Source: Saccharina japonica (lineage: Eukaryota > Sar > Phaeophyceae > Laminariales > Laminariaceae). From it: a stretch of 64,000 bases of DNA. Below, piece by piece: positions 44,221 to 57,300 of the stretch; positions within the stretch are counted from its first letter, which is position 1; each line of letters begins with the position of its first letter. The position numbers and the translations under genes are program-made. The notes beneath the pieces are model-generated. The model made no database searches, was not told the origin of the DNA, and saw only the letters and a list, made by a program, of their open reading frames with translations. The stretch is taken from NCBI GenBank assembly GCA_008828725.1, contig MEHQ01003775.1:62001-126000 (forward strand), read 5' to 3'.

Positions 44221-45903
44221 GTCATCAAACGACGATACAATTTTGTCGTGCGTTCACACCCGGATCGAGCAGGAGGGGGCACCCGATACTACTGTATGTT
44301 CCCGTACGACCTCCCTCGGCATGGCGTATGTTGTACGTTGAGGGACCATGTTTGTCATTGTACTCGCGCTCTGATGTACCAGCTACAGCCCGCGAAACGT
44401 CGGTTTCGAAACCAATCATGTCATTTACTTCACTTTGCAACACAGGTCATTGCAGGTATGAACTCACGAGTCGAAGTGGATCGCTTGCTGTTGACATTTG
44501 AATTGTTGCTTTAGTGCGTAAATTACGAGGGAAGCCCAAAACTGTGCGCCCAAACGTATGTACGAGGAAATATGAGCCCAAACGACAAAGTACCCCGTGC
44601 CACGAGACCGCGTACGAGAAACGTAACAATTAATGTACTGCCGTACCACAAACTACCGATCGACATCACGCTTACTAGAACAGCGCAAGCGGGCGTACGG
44701 GGGACAGACGCAATCAAATATTAATGATGTCTATCTCTCGTCGAGAAACACGTGCGTGTTGATCTCTCTTGGAGAAACACGCAGGTGGCTGATGGCATCT
44801 AGTGTCCGTGAGGTTTACTGGTGTTCACTGTAACAGAAAATAAATATATGGTCTGAAATGTGGCGCTTATGTGGCCGTGCACTCGAGAGCGGCGGTATGT
44901 TAGGAGATATGGGAGAGTGAGCTCGGTGGGGCTCACAATACTGGTGCGATCGCATGGTGCGAAAACCATATAAGTTGGTCACAACATATTCTACATGACT
45001 ACATGACCCCCATGATAATATCATGTGTCAGTAGCCGCAGTACGCCATGTTCCAGTGACCTATGGTAAGATATACTACGAGTAGCCTGCACTTTACTGTT
45101 GTTGTTACTCCTACCGATAATCGTAATGTAGATCGTGGTAGATATACCGACATCCGAAACAATATACGAACACACATGACTGTCTTGCGCATGTTTTGAC
45201 CTGATACGCAAATATTCGGGGCGGAATTCCAGGTCGTCCCAGTTAGCGGCATACCCGTAAAAACACTGACGAGTTAAGCGCGCTAGTCTAGCGTTGTAAC
45301 TCGTGACAGACCACAAGGTTCTTCACTGGTGTTTCGTTTCAATTTTATAACGGAATCCGCACTACCTAGAAGCACGGCAAGCCCCGCGCTCATTTTGGTA
45401 TCGCGAGCGGCAACATCTGGCTTCTAGGAGACGTTTGCGCCAAGCGGTACGCCGCGGGGTCTACCAATAAGGGTTATTGTTTCGCAGGAGCGAATGCCTA
45501 TGTGGGAACAACCGAGGGAAATGGAGGAATGTGGCCCGGCGGAGAAGAAAGGAACACCGCGCACAATAAGTGTAGCTAAATCATACATCTTGTAGGACTG
45601 GGCCCTGGTAACTCTAGCCAGTACAGTATGTACTGGCTGCGTCATATGCCAGTACACTGGACCCGACCAGTGAACTGGTGTTCGCGGCGAACCCGCCACC
45701 CCTGCCCTCCCCCGGCTGGTGAGGGGGCCCCGCTGGAGGCACCCCCGGAGGGTCCCGCTGGAGGCGCCATGCCGGAGGCACGTTTTTACGCGTTTTGGCT
45801 TCACTAGAGCTAAAAACTACGTCGTTTTTGGACCATTTCAAAAGCAACGTATGTGTAGATTGACTAATATATTGAAAAAAAAAAGCAAAAGCGAGCAAAG
45901 CGT
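44221..45903. other. No supported gene; GC-rich patch at 45650-45790
   Basis: Frames on minus at 45424-45804 and 45614-46003 overlap in different registers. The GC-rich patch has an imperfect repeat of CCCGCTGGAGGC. Confidence 0.35.
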
Positions 45904-46239
45904 ATGATGGACAGGAGTTTGCGGAAATACGGCACACTGCAGCACACAGCCTGGATACCGAAAAGGTGGGACACGGGATCGAAAACGTGTTTGAAGCGTG
46001 CAATACAGAATCGCTACAATTTGCGGAATCGCGGCCTCAGAGACGTAAATATTCACGTATATATCCATTTATATAGTTCCAAACATGATAGTTTCTCAGA
46101 TTTTCCGCCGGAACAAAAACATAAAAAAAACACTCCCCCAAGTTATCGAGTTAACGTTATGCGAAGTAGGTTTCTTGAGCTCTACGATGATGGCAACTGT
46201 TTTGCGTGCCCTCTCTGCTCTTTACGCCGTGAATGTTGA
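45904..46239 (+). CDS. Open frame, 111 codons, unrecognised
   Basis: Starts at ATG with MMDRSLRKYG. Basic and Asn/Arg-rich in the middle, with a Cys-containing C terminus (DDGNCFACPLCSLRREC). No antisense frame of similar length. No family recognised and no splice sites defined. Confidence 0.3.
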   Translation: MMDRSLRKYGTLQHTAWIPKRWDTGSKTCLKRAIQNRYNLRNRGLRDVNIHVYIHLYSSKHDSFSDFPPEQKHKKNTPPSYRVNVMRSRFLELYDDGNCFACPLCSLRREC

Positions 46240-46940
46240 TGTTTTTCCGCTGTGTAATGAGGCGTTATTGTAGGACGTACGTAAATAGTCAAAATACTGG
46301 CACCCCTCAGCCAGAACCGTAGTACGTCCAGGAAATACTGGACCAGGGCCCAGCCCTCACACCTTGCGTTGGTTGGCGAGGTGGACGGTTAGGTGGACTG
46401 CGTCAAAGCTGGCGCACGCGCATCCTACCCCAATTACTACAGACCATGCGTGTCCAGGCGACCTTCGCTAAATTGATGCCTGGACGCATCGCAGCTACTA
46501 AGGACATCGCTTTTTTTTGCTTTGCTATTTAACTCCATACGGCGGTATTGTGGGCGTTGTTTCGCCTTGCGGGTCTGGCGTGCTTGACCTACTCGATTCA
46601 GCGGGGCTGAATTCTAACTACTAAGTTGGTAAGGCGCTCCGGAGGTCCAGGAATTAAGTGGTGGTGTAGACAAACTTTGATGGCCTTTAAATCCGTGCGT
46701 TTTGCGGAAATACACACTATATCCGGCTTGCCCTCGGAATCGGTCGCGACCAAACAATGGGCGACAACCAGTACTAGCGCTGACACTGCGCAGGGTGACA
46801 GCCGCGTTACTGGTGGCCGATTCGTACCCGTGAGGCTGGGCTGTCTGACCGATATGCGAAGCACTCATTTCGAGTAGGTGGTTCGCTAAACACGTGTTTG
46901 TATTGTGTGTAGCGGTAGAGAAGATAGTTAATATCGGTGG
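46240..46940. other. No firmly supported gene
   Basis: A plus frame at 46626-46877 and an overlapping minus frame at 46614-46952 are both open. Neither is supported by a motif. Confidence 0.3.
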
Positions 46941-47531
46941 TTGGAGAATCAAAACGCCTTCTTGAATGCTAGCATTTCAGGGAGACTATTGCAGCGTCCC
47001 ATCGAGACGATGCCTCGAGGAAAAAGTGCGAAATCGATTCCGAGACGGCCATACATATTGCGCTGTGTCCAACCTGATAACTGCACGTTTGTGCCTGCAG
47101 ACGTCAGCATATATAGGGAATGGCTGGTTCGGACGAGACGACGGATTCGAAAGGTTTTGTCAGGGGAACGTAAAAAGGGAAGGATAGGCAGGACCACCGA
47201 CTGGGGCAGCGGGCATCGTCTAACCCAACAAGTTACCTTAAATTGTCGGTGAAGGCGCATATTATTGCAACAGGAAATGCGAGAAACGGCGAAATGGACA
47301 TGGCGACGACATATAGGTAATTGGACGGCGTCGATCCAAATCGGACATGTTGAACGACTCGCAGACCAGGACCGTTGTAAGGTCAACGAGCTCAAAGCGG
47401 GGATCATATACGTTGGGCACACATTGACTGACTGCCCGACCTGCCCAACCCAGGCGTATAGCAGGCTTGCGTGTAAATGCTCGAGCACCGGCAACACTGT
47501 GACCAGCGTACCTCAACAATCAAGAGCCTAG
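46941..47531 (+). CDS. Two adjacent open frames, possibly exons of one gene
   Basis: 46941-47252 contains MPRGKSAKSIPRRPYILRC, a CTFVPADVSIYREW stretch and a basic helix-like RTRRRIRKVL. 47265-47531 contains WTWRRHIGNW, VERLADQDRCKVNELKAG and a Cys-rich end. The two frames differ in register and are separated by 12 bp plus a stop, so they are not simply one ORF. A minus frame (46949-47497, 182 codons) spans the same DNA, and I cannot exclude that it is the real one. Family unknown. Confidence 0.25.
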
Positions 47532-50481
47532 CACCGAAGCCTCTCGGGCGAGGATCAGCCACTAGGGCAGAAGGCTTCATCTCACTCACTAAATATTTCA
47601 CGTCGAATGTGGAGACGCATCGTATCTATCAATGTGCTGTTACCGTGGTCCTGAGCTAATAATGTGGTCATTGCCTATCCTTTAAGGGGCACAGTAAGAG
47701 TTTCATGTAGGCTCCTTGTTCAAACACAGACCTCCATCGGAAAGGAAAAATGTTATATCCCAACCTCCTAACGGTGCACAGTCGTGAATTGAACAGTCCT
47801 CCACATGCCGCCTGTTTCCCCATCACGACTGTATCAAACGTTCGTGTACTATGACCATATTGAAATGGGTCGGCTTGTCTACTGCAGTTGGGGTTCCAGG
47901 TCTCTGCAGCACGGGGCACGATGTTTGATGTACTGTACTGTAATTGCTGAAAAAAAAGTGCACTCTTGGAGGACAGTAGAGTACTTGCTCCGATCATCGT
48001 TGAACGACATCAAAAGGATAACCGCAATACAACATACATATATCAACATAAACTACTGGAAGCGACTTCCGTCGGGACATGTCTGTCGGCGATGGTCATG
48101 ATGGCGATCAACATCAGCTCAATAATCACCAGCACAATAGCAACCACTATCCTCTTCATCGTCGTCATCAGCACCACAATCGGAATCTTCATTATCATCA
48201 TCATCATCGGCATCACCACCACCATCAGAAACCTTATGGTCCGCAGCAGTGGTAGCAGCAGGGGTACCAGCAGGGGTAGCAGCAGACCTAGCTGTACTCG
48301 TAGTGCCCAAAACACACGATAATCATATTTTCAGTACGTGGTGATGATACAGATTGGTGGCTGGTGCTAAGTCCATGTTGCCGCCTACCGTGTAGGTCAG
48401 TTAATTCAGCTCACACGACCGCCGTTATTCTAACAACAACAAGGAATATTAACAACAACATGTACAGCCTGATGTCAACGGAACCAAAATGCAGATCATG
48501 TAGGATAGATGCCGCAGCTCGCTAAGTAGACACTTCCCTCTGCTATTTAGGCCGTTCTACCAGTAACAATAGGTTACGTACACCTGTGATACACGACAAA
48601 TCGCTCTGTGCAATCCAATACTTATAAGCACGACGTTAACAAGTTTACCCTGTGACGGTTTATCTATCAACGTCTATCCGAACGATGTCATCCCATCACA
48701 TTCCTGAGACATACTATACACCAGGAAAGTAACCAGCAGTTGGGATGTACGTCCATACCGAATACATCTAAGGTATTATCATGTTCGTGGATTTCATTTC
48801 GGACTGTCTCTATCTATCCCTCGTTAAGCAGGAGCCTCCAGCGAGGGAGCTATGTACTCTTTTTATAAATGACCCAGTCTCGCGCACTTGTCTGTGTGTC
48901 GAATAGGCGGCAGCAAATAATCCGGCATGCCATCCCGACTCGCCGAAAAGCATCCGGTCAAACTTCCGTACTTCACCTTCTTGCTGGGCGGCGTATTCCG
49001 TCGCCGTGTAGGATACACCGGCAATCTATATAACTCAGCACACTGTCTTCACCCTCGCATTTGGTCAAGTTTATTTGGCCCTAATATCCCCACGTTCATT
49101 AACTCGACGGCGTGCATTATGTTCCTGTTTCCTTCGTATACCATTGCTCCCACACATAGACCCCTTGCTACTGGGCCTGCAGGCGCGCGGTATAAAGCTG
49201 CAGTGTTTTCCTTGTTTTGTATCGTATAAAGCTCTCGCACAGGAAGTAGTCAATCCAAACCAACATGCGTCCCTGGGGTGATAGTAGACATAGTTCACTT
49301 CCGATGTGTAATTAAGCTGAGACATCCGTGTTTGAGTTTAGTTTGATGCATCACGTCCGACGTAACAGAGGCATAACGTACCTACGGCACGGGCCAGCGC
49401 TATTTGTTACGTTTTGTCTCGCGGCGGTACGCCCGGCTCGCCGCCGCCCTGTTCTCGAAGTTTCTTCCCTTGTTGGCACGCTGCCAATCGTTCCAAGCGT
49501 TTGGAACTCGTCCCCCACCATGGCATGCACCACCGTTATGATTGTGAATCGGAGGGCACCTCTAGTACTGTCACGAAAGCAAGAATGGATTGTGGGGTGA
49601 CCTGTAAGGTAACATCTGTCCTATAGCACCTGCCAGGAGCTCAGGTCCCTGCAGGGATAAACCAACATTCTCCCTGATAATCAGGCACAGGTATTTTGCA
49701 ATAATGTATTGCGTTCAATACAGGATAGTGCGCGACAACATTGTATCCTCTTTTGCACGGTTTACCGATTCGCCATTCGACTCGATTATGTATTAAACCA
49801 ACGTGTCCATGCGAGACCCATCTTCAACGTTCTTCTACCAGGTATCTGGTTGACCAAATTGGGACGTTTCCGATAATTGAAGGAACTCGAGAATGTGTAT
49901 GTACCAGGTATATATCGGCATCAGCTTGTTGTTTGTAGCCGTGGGCCGGGAAACAGTATTACTGCAATACTGTGGAGCGCCGGCAACACTTCTTCATCCA
50001 CAGTATCGCGATTTGAATGGCATGCGAGCTTAGGAACATTGTGAACTCTTCAAGTGCCCTACACCGTATGACCAATACATGTAAGTTACACTACTGCTTG
50101 CTTCGGATTTTTCAAGTAAACTAGTGAGATTGATACAGGATATCTTCGTCATGTTGGTAGCAAACCGGATTCCCATCGACGTGCAGGTAGAGTGACTGCG
50201 AGGCGGCTAACATAGATAGCTAAGCGATAACCCGCGAGCCAGCCGTCGCCATCAACGACAACGACGACGATATAGGTGGCATAAACACAATTACGAGGAA
50301 CTCTAATCCGTAGACGTCGGGGATAGGAGTCCTACTGCGGGAACCTGGATCCGAGGTAAGAAAGAGAAACATGCGGTGTATGGGGCGATATATATCAGGC
50401 GATAGGAGAATAAAGGAGAAGGCAAGGTGACTGCAGGTTAGCTGACCACGACATCAATCAAACTGGCTACATCCTGTGACA
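47532..50481. other. No supported gene; ATC/ATG-type repeat at 48090-48240
   Basis: The triplet-rich stretch encodes an Asp-rich acidic peptide on minus (48119-48310), which may be a low-complexity exon or chance. A minus frame at 49049-49240 looks protein-like (YRAPAGPVARGLC, EGNRNIMHAVELM) but has no partner exon. The rest shows nothing clear. Confidence 0.4.
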
Positions 50482-53400
50482 TCAAGCAGTTAAAGACAAC
50501 AACAATGACACCTGTTGCAGTTGTAGCTGTTCTTGCTGCTCCCAGTGCATTTGTTGCCCTTGGTGGTTATTGAACTCGGACATTCCTAGGGCCCCATTTT
50601 GGATGCGCCTGAGATTTTCCTCGAGTTGTGCCATTTGCTTGCTGTTCGCAGTACGTTGGCGCAGAAGCAGCAGAGGGAACCGAAACAATCGCGAATATAC
50701 CGCGTTTGTAGTCTGATACTACGGATGTATTGTGCAGTAGAGGGTCAACTGTTTCAAAGAAGCACCCGCACGGACATCACCAAGGATACATTGTACATGT
50801 GCTACTTGATAAATCTGCGAAACGCGTGTTTACCTGTGCTCCGTGGCCTGGTTGTTTAGTTCTTGTTTCATCGCCTCTCTCTGTTGGACTTCTCTGGCCA
50901 ACACTTGTTGCATTATCGTGTCTGCCTCCTTTTGCTTCATCTTGCCGTGTTCGACTTGCTGCTCTAAGTTGTTGCGTTGTTCGAACCTCTGGTACGTATC
51001 TGGGTTCAAATGTACCATTGGCGCCGATAACTTTGAGGGGGAGGAAACAACGAACTCGCCGACGGCACCTTCATATTTCCATACAGTTTATCCCAAACAA
51101 CCGATGCGTGCTATTTGGATTATGGGAGTAGCACCTATTGTATCTTTAAACTCTCCAATCGACAGCTCTACTGCACATCTGACTCACGCGGCAGCAGTGC
51201 ACGGTGTTTTATACGCCCAATCTACAAAAGATCGAGCGAAAATATCCTGTCTAACGCATACTTTCAGGTGAATAATCGCGTGCGTGTACTTGCGAATATT
51301 TCTACGACAGAGGTGCACCATTTGTTTGCAGAGAGGGGTCACTAGAGTAGCCCTATACCGCACCCAACAGCTGACTTAGGAATATGCCACAAGCGCTACC
51401 CGATGAAGGGTGCCATGGCCTACCGATACAATGAAATATGGCGCAACACAAATAGTGGAATTCCAACGCGTTTCGGTTATATGGAGCCCGTTCATTCAGC
51501 AAAGAGTGCTACCTCGTTCGTCGCACACGTCTCGTATACCTTATACAGGATAATAGTATTGATACGTATTACAGTACATGACGTGTGTTTACGTATACTC
51601 GAGGAACAAGTTTTGATTTATGCCTACTATTAAAACGCAATTCAAGACATTAGTTTTCACCTTCGAAGGACACGGTATTTGGCGAATAGGTAAATAAACC
51701 ACACACCAGAATACACTGGGTAGCTCGTCCGGTGGCAAGCGTGTGGTCAGGCATTACAGTACATTTTTACGTTTTGGTTTAAGCGCGCAACATTTGACCT
51801 GAGTCATATATGTGGCGTGAAGGCATCGTACCTTTGACGGCCGTTTCAAACGACTCCCGGCTTAGCACTGCAGGCAAGTACATCAGGTACTGTCTGTCTG
51901 AAACTTCCTCGATAACGATCCCATCTAGATATGCGAAGGCACTGTTGCAGATCTTGCTCCACGCGGCTGGGAGGTCGTCGACCGGCAGTTGGGTAGATGA
52001 GGCCTGTCTAATGCAAGATCACATTTGCTTATTAACATATTGCCACGTCGCGAAAGCCGTTGTACCCATAAATGTATGCACTGTATGTCAGTACACCAGC
52101 ATCAGGCCCGTGCGATGTATATCACGGCGAGGTCGGAAAAACGTAATGCACATTAGTAAGACAGATTGGAAGCAACAGATGTTTCCATACATACTGTGAA
52201 CAGCAAGCACCAGAACCCACATTCCCGAGGAATCGGCAAGAGGAAAGTCAAGGGTGCACCTGCTTTTCAACCAGCGCAAACGCTTTCTCGTTCAGACGCC
52301 TGACGCTTTGGTCCAGGGTTATCTTGTCTTTCTCCTTACTCGACCGGAAAACATCAGCCAGGCCGTCGATCCAGTTCTCAAGATCCGTCTTGGCTCTTCC
52401 CGATGAACCTTTATGTAGATCCTGAACAGCGGGGGAATTCAAGGGGAGATTGTTGCCATGTTGGTGTTTCAGCGATAGGAATATGACATCAGGTGGGATA
52501 CAGTACCGGCAAAATCTAAAGAGAGCACCGCACTCGATTTCGAGCCCCAGCGTCAATGTACGTACGGAACTTTGTCCGCCTGCTGTAAAAAATGGATTTC
52601 CTGAAGTGATAAAGAAACGCCGCCATCGTTCAAAACAACATCTCGGCGTCGATTTGTTCCAGTCTCCTTGCGATTGGTCTAGGTTCGAACGCCGTTACAC
52701 CAGTTATGCCACAGTGTGTAGTGTTGTTTATCATTGATTCTGTGCCCATCATCTTGGTCGCTTTATCGAAGTCATCCAGTATTGTTCGCCGGGCACCTGC
52801 AAGCTTGTCTTCCATGTCTTCAGTAGACCATATATCGGCAATATCTGATTGGAAGTACCACACGTTTTGTGAATTGCGAAAGTAACTCATTGCTGAACAT
52901 TCGAAACGATGGCAGCCAACCTATGATATCTGTTGCACGAGCTTGCGCGCAGTTTTGCACTGGATTGGAGAAAAAGGGCCAACCAACACATATAGAGAGT
53001 AGAGATTGTGAGGCGGTCCTCAATGTAGGCGCGCAGTCCTCGAACTCGCATTGACTTGGGAGCCCACACTGCATAAATTCGCTTTAATGCTGTGTGATGA
53101 CGACGTGCTGATGATGGTTCGTGATCGTTGGCCCGTAACTAGATCAAGGCAGAAATACCCGCTAGTCCACGCGGCATAGAGGTACGCGGGATGAACGAAC
53201 CGACTTGGTTGCGGGACGAGTAATCCGAAATATTTCACAATCGAAGAATCCGTTTACGTAACACTTGTTTACTGCTCATGATTCAAAATAGTAACCGAAA
53301 GCATGATAGCAACGTAACGTATAACAGGTGAGATAGACATGTTCACCGATACTGACAATACAGTAGATAATTATGATATTTTGCTGAGTTCAGATCATAG

Positions 53401-54344
53401 TACGAGATGTGTGCCATTAAACCCCCGGGTCCCCAACAATAACACTTCGCACCCAAAGATTCCAGTATTGTCTCGAAGTTCGCGACCCCGATGGCCGAGG
53501 ATGAACCAGCCAGCTGTATTTCGATGCTCTCCATCATGCTAACATCGACGGCGATAAAAAGGGTAAGATTCGTTGAAACTCGTGACGTATCTCTCGTCGC
53601 GGAACTGACGCCAACATCCAATAGGTTGCAGCGAGTGAAACACGATAGTTGGTGATGCGTGATACGTTTGTGGCTCATCCTGGTCGTGACTGACTATTAG
53701 TGCACTCTTCCAGCGAGAAACGGCCTAGTAAGGCGTTCCTTATCGCTGAAATACAATAGATTTGTGTTGAAGGATACGTGGAGGCCATGGAATTGTCCAT
53801 CGGGCTGGGCGGTTAGTTTCTCTCACGATCAGTGTTTTGGGCGAGTTACTACTAATACTACTACCTGGTACGTAATAGTACTACAACAGCAATACTACTG
53901 TAGTTACAGTCACAAAATATCGCCTCGAGTGAGGGGTCTGGGGATAATATACCACTGTAGGTAAACTTCTACTCTCAAAGTAGCATGGGCCAGCGATACG
54001 ATTATTCTGTGATAGCAGTCGTGTTCTGCACATTGAGCTTGCCACGAGTAACTCCGCGCGCTTCGTAGGTATGTAGCAAAGGGGGGGGCTTGCTGAAAAG
54101 CATTTTTGTGTGCTGAAAAACAGGCACCACTCCTCAGTCGGGCACCTGCGCGGCTTCACTAAATTGCTCCCAGACGCCGCCTCGCAGAGTAATGTCATGA
54201 GAGGCTGAAGCGTCACTCCCCCAACGATGTTGCAATCGCCAAATTTGTGCGGAGTTGACAGCACTCCCCCCATGTACTCTCTCAATCCGTCCACGTTGGC
54301 GTGGAATCCGGTCTTCAGCTCGGACAAGGCAAAAAACTTGTTTT
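50482..54344 (-). CDS. GBP-like gene exons 4-10: helical and coiled-coil part
   Basis: Exon 4 (54344-54146) encodes ENKFFALSELKTGF and a region resembling the GBP helical-domain start. Exon 5 is 86 bp. Exon 6 encodes STEDMEDKLAGARRTILDDF. Exon 7 (52600-52260) is open for 113 codons, ends in RRLNEKAFALVEKQ and follows a strong ttatcacttcag acceptor. Exon 8 encodes LPVDDLPAAWSKICNSAFAY. Exons 9-10 are Gln/Glu-rich coiled coil (KMKQKEADTIMQQVLAREVQ; KQMAQLEENLRRIQNG). The stop codon is at 50482-50484. No CaaX-type prenylation signal is present at the C terminus. Confidence 0.75.
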
Positions 54345-57300
54345 CTGTGAAATGGTCACAAACGGGCAAGACCAGGATGGGAACGGCCATGATACCATTA
54401 CTACGCATGGACCGCCTCGCACATACAGAGGCGAATTGATTGCGACATGGCCTGTGCGTATCCGAGGCTAAAGTAAGAAAAAACTCCTGACCAAGATTCC
54501 AGAGAATGTAATCAGTCCACGACTCTCTTTCACACGTAGGCTGCCGGTGTGTTTCAGTTCACAATAGACTCCGCCGCTTTCCCAGGCATAAACGTCTAAA
54601 TAGGTTTGAGATGCTGACTTGAGTTCTTGCGTTTCGACACTTGGAGAGGCGTAGTGAGGCTACTGTACTTCGGTGGAATATCGTAGCCATCGTCGCGCTG
54701 ATAGTATCCATGAGCACTCCGTGCGGTGACATCGTGTACGTGATGTGGATATTCATACGTCTTCGGAAATAGTCGTAATACGACCATAACAAACTGGTGA
54801 GAACTCTCAGTGATGTTTTTTTTGCAGCGTGTTTGTATTTGGCTAGTTCGGCTGGTGTTGGCGTCGCAGATTTCAAGAGGTGTGAGACTGTGCCGCAGTT
54901 CCCCACCGAACTTTGTTCAAAGCAATCCTCCAAAATCTACATGTTCTCGTTGGGTTTTCTCTCTCGGTCTCTCTGTCGGTCTCTCTCTCTGTCTCTCTCT
55001 CCCTCTCTATCTCTCCCTCTCTCTCTCTCCCTCTCTTTCTCCCTCTCTCTCTCTCTCTCTCAATTTATCTCACCGTTGATGTCCGAGTGGGGCTGTGGCA
55101 GGCACCACACTTTGATCTCTTGAAATGTTTTTTTTTAGTTTCCTTCGAACCGAGTTCCGGTGATCCAGTGCAACCTCGTCGTCGTGTTCGGCACTATCGT
55201 CTAGTTCCTCCGCGCCGAGCAACATCTGGTTGATGTCATCTGCCTTATCGTATGTATCACGAACGACAATGATGAGGTGACCGTACACCGATTGACTCTC
55301 GGCAAGAGAAACTGCTTTGGCGGCATTTTCCAACACCGCCAACGTATCCAAAACCGTCGTTTTTTGGATCTTTGCCAAATTGAAGATGATGATCTGCGTG
55401 CGGAGCGTCAACGGTGGTGAGAAGAATAGCGGGAATTCAATTTGGCTGAGCTCCGGACGTAGACCGTTGCGGCCTTTTAGTTTGACGGCACATTGTTTAA
55501 ACTTATTTTGAATGGTACTCCGTCGAGAATAGCCAACACGAAGCCAGCGGTATACACTCCGTCTTACGTACCTTGGAGACCAGCATCGGAGGAATAGCTA
55601 GCTTAACATGGTGGGCCGGGTCTTTGTCGCCCAAACCTTCCACGTCGACAAAGCCAACGCACGGCATGCTCTCCGCTTCACCGCTTGAGGCGGCCCCCAT
55701 GAACTCGTCGAGGGAAACCACGGTCTTTGATAAATCGACCCCACTTGTACAGGGCACCACAGCAGGCGACACCTCGAAAATATTATCCCTGCGTGCTAAA
55801 GCGTTCATCAAGAAAGACTTGCCACACCGTGCTGGGCCGAATATCATGACAAAGTTCACAGGACTAGCGGGAAAAGAGTCTGTTATCACAGCCGAGGCTG
55901 GATTGACGACAACAGTGCCCCGTCCGGAAGGTTCAGTGGACCGACTTATCCATTTGGTCGACCTGTCCGAACGGTCAGGCCCATCCACAGCTGTAGGTTC
56001 TGTCGCCCTCTTCGTATCTGCGTCGTCCACCGGAGTTTCTGGAAGAGCGAAGGTTTCAAGAGCCGATGGAGGCGTACAGCAATACCACACCGGTGGTCAC
56101 GCGTTAAATCATGAATGCCCACCGTATCGGCTTATTTGACGAAAACGGCTGTATTTTCTCGAGAACCTTCAATATTGATAGGGTCTACCGACTGAATATT
56201 AAGTGTCTGGTGCAGCAGGACTACGAGTACGTCTAACAGGAGAAACTGGATGGCATTGACTTCTCCATGTTTCCGATTCCGCCGCAAGGACGTACACATA
56301 GTAGCAGGAAGGCCTGGTGCAGATACCTACAGTATATCCGTTCCAAACAGGATGGCTCAACTCCTGCACCCTGAGTCCGTAGGAGGGCCTATAACTATCG
56401 GATTGTGCTGGTATCTGGTGAATCCTTGGTTTTGATCACTGGCCTGCAGCACACACGTAACCCAGGAAAATGAGTATTTGCACTGTAACACGGGAGGACT
56501 GGACTCCCCTTCTTCGAGATCGTATTAACGTTAGAAGGCGCAAACGACAGGCGTTGTACACTTAGTTTTAGCAAGAGCAATCGACAGGCGTTGTACACGA
56601 TGTTTGGGGCAGTTCTTATTATTAATAGGCTACTTTTTACCAGTATATTCACTTTTTCCCCCCAAACATTACAGGATAAAGCAGTAAAAACTTAAAAACT
56701 TTCCAAAGTTGGAAAAATTCACAGAGGTCAAAATAATTGGAAGGGTTCGCATTCCAGTATTTGGAAATAAAAAAAAATATATATATATATGGAAATACAA
56801 ATTTGCGCGAAAACAATATAGGAGCTTGTTTTAAGTCATGGTTCGGATACGAATGGCCCCAGCACCTGATGGGACGAAATAAAACACGCAAAGTGCACAT
56901 ACAGTATGTCGTACTCAGACAAATCAACACCGTTGGACGCACGCTACGGTAAAGCTGCCCCATATGTTTTCTTACACGCCAAACTTGAGGAGCTCCATAC
57001 AATTATTGAGTAATAGTAAGTCGCCTTAGACTGATTTTGGCGCCAAACAAAAGGGCTACTGCTGTACCAGGGGTATCTATTTAACAACAATAATGCGTCA
57101 CAACACTTGAATTCCGAGGTTTCGCGGTTGGGGAGCCCGGTCATTCTAAAAATGTTTTAGGAAAAACAATACTACAGTAGTAGCTCTATTGTAGCACGCG
57201 TTTTGCACGGTTTTCCTTTCGAAGAGGTTCGTATATCTGAGGTCGGCTTTGCCCACCTTCCACGGTACTTCAGTGAGATCTCGCAGATTGAGGAGGCTTC

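Noticed and set aside
54559..54933. Minus frame ILEDCFEQSS...AKYKHAAKK as an extra exon of the GBP-like gene
   Set aside because: Joining it to the exon 3 donor gives an early TGA, while the acceptor at 54345 is in phase and encodes the expected helical-domain start.
54797..55233. Ser/Leu-rich plus-strand ORFs
   Set aside because: Produced by the CT microsatellite; they lie antisense to a GBP-like intron and exon.
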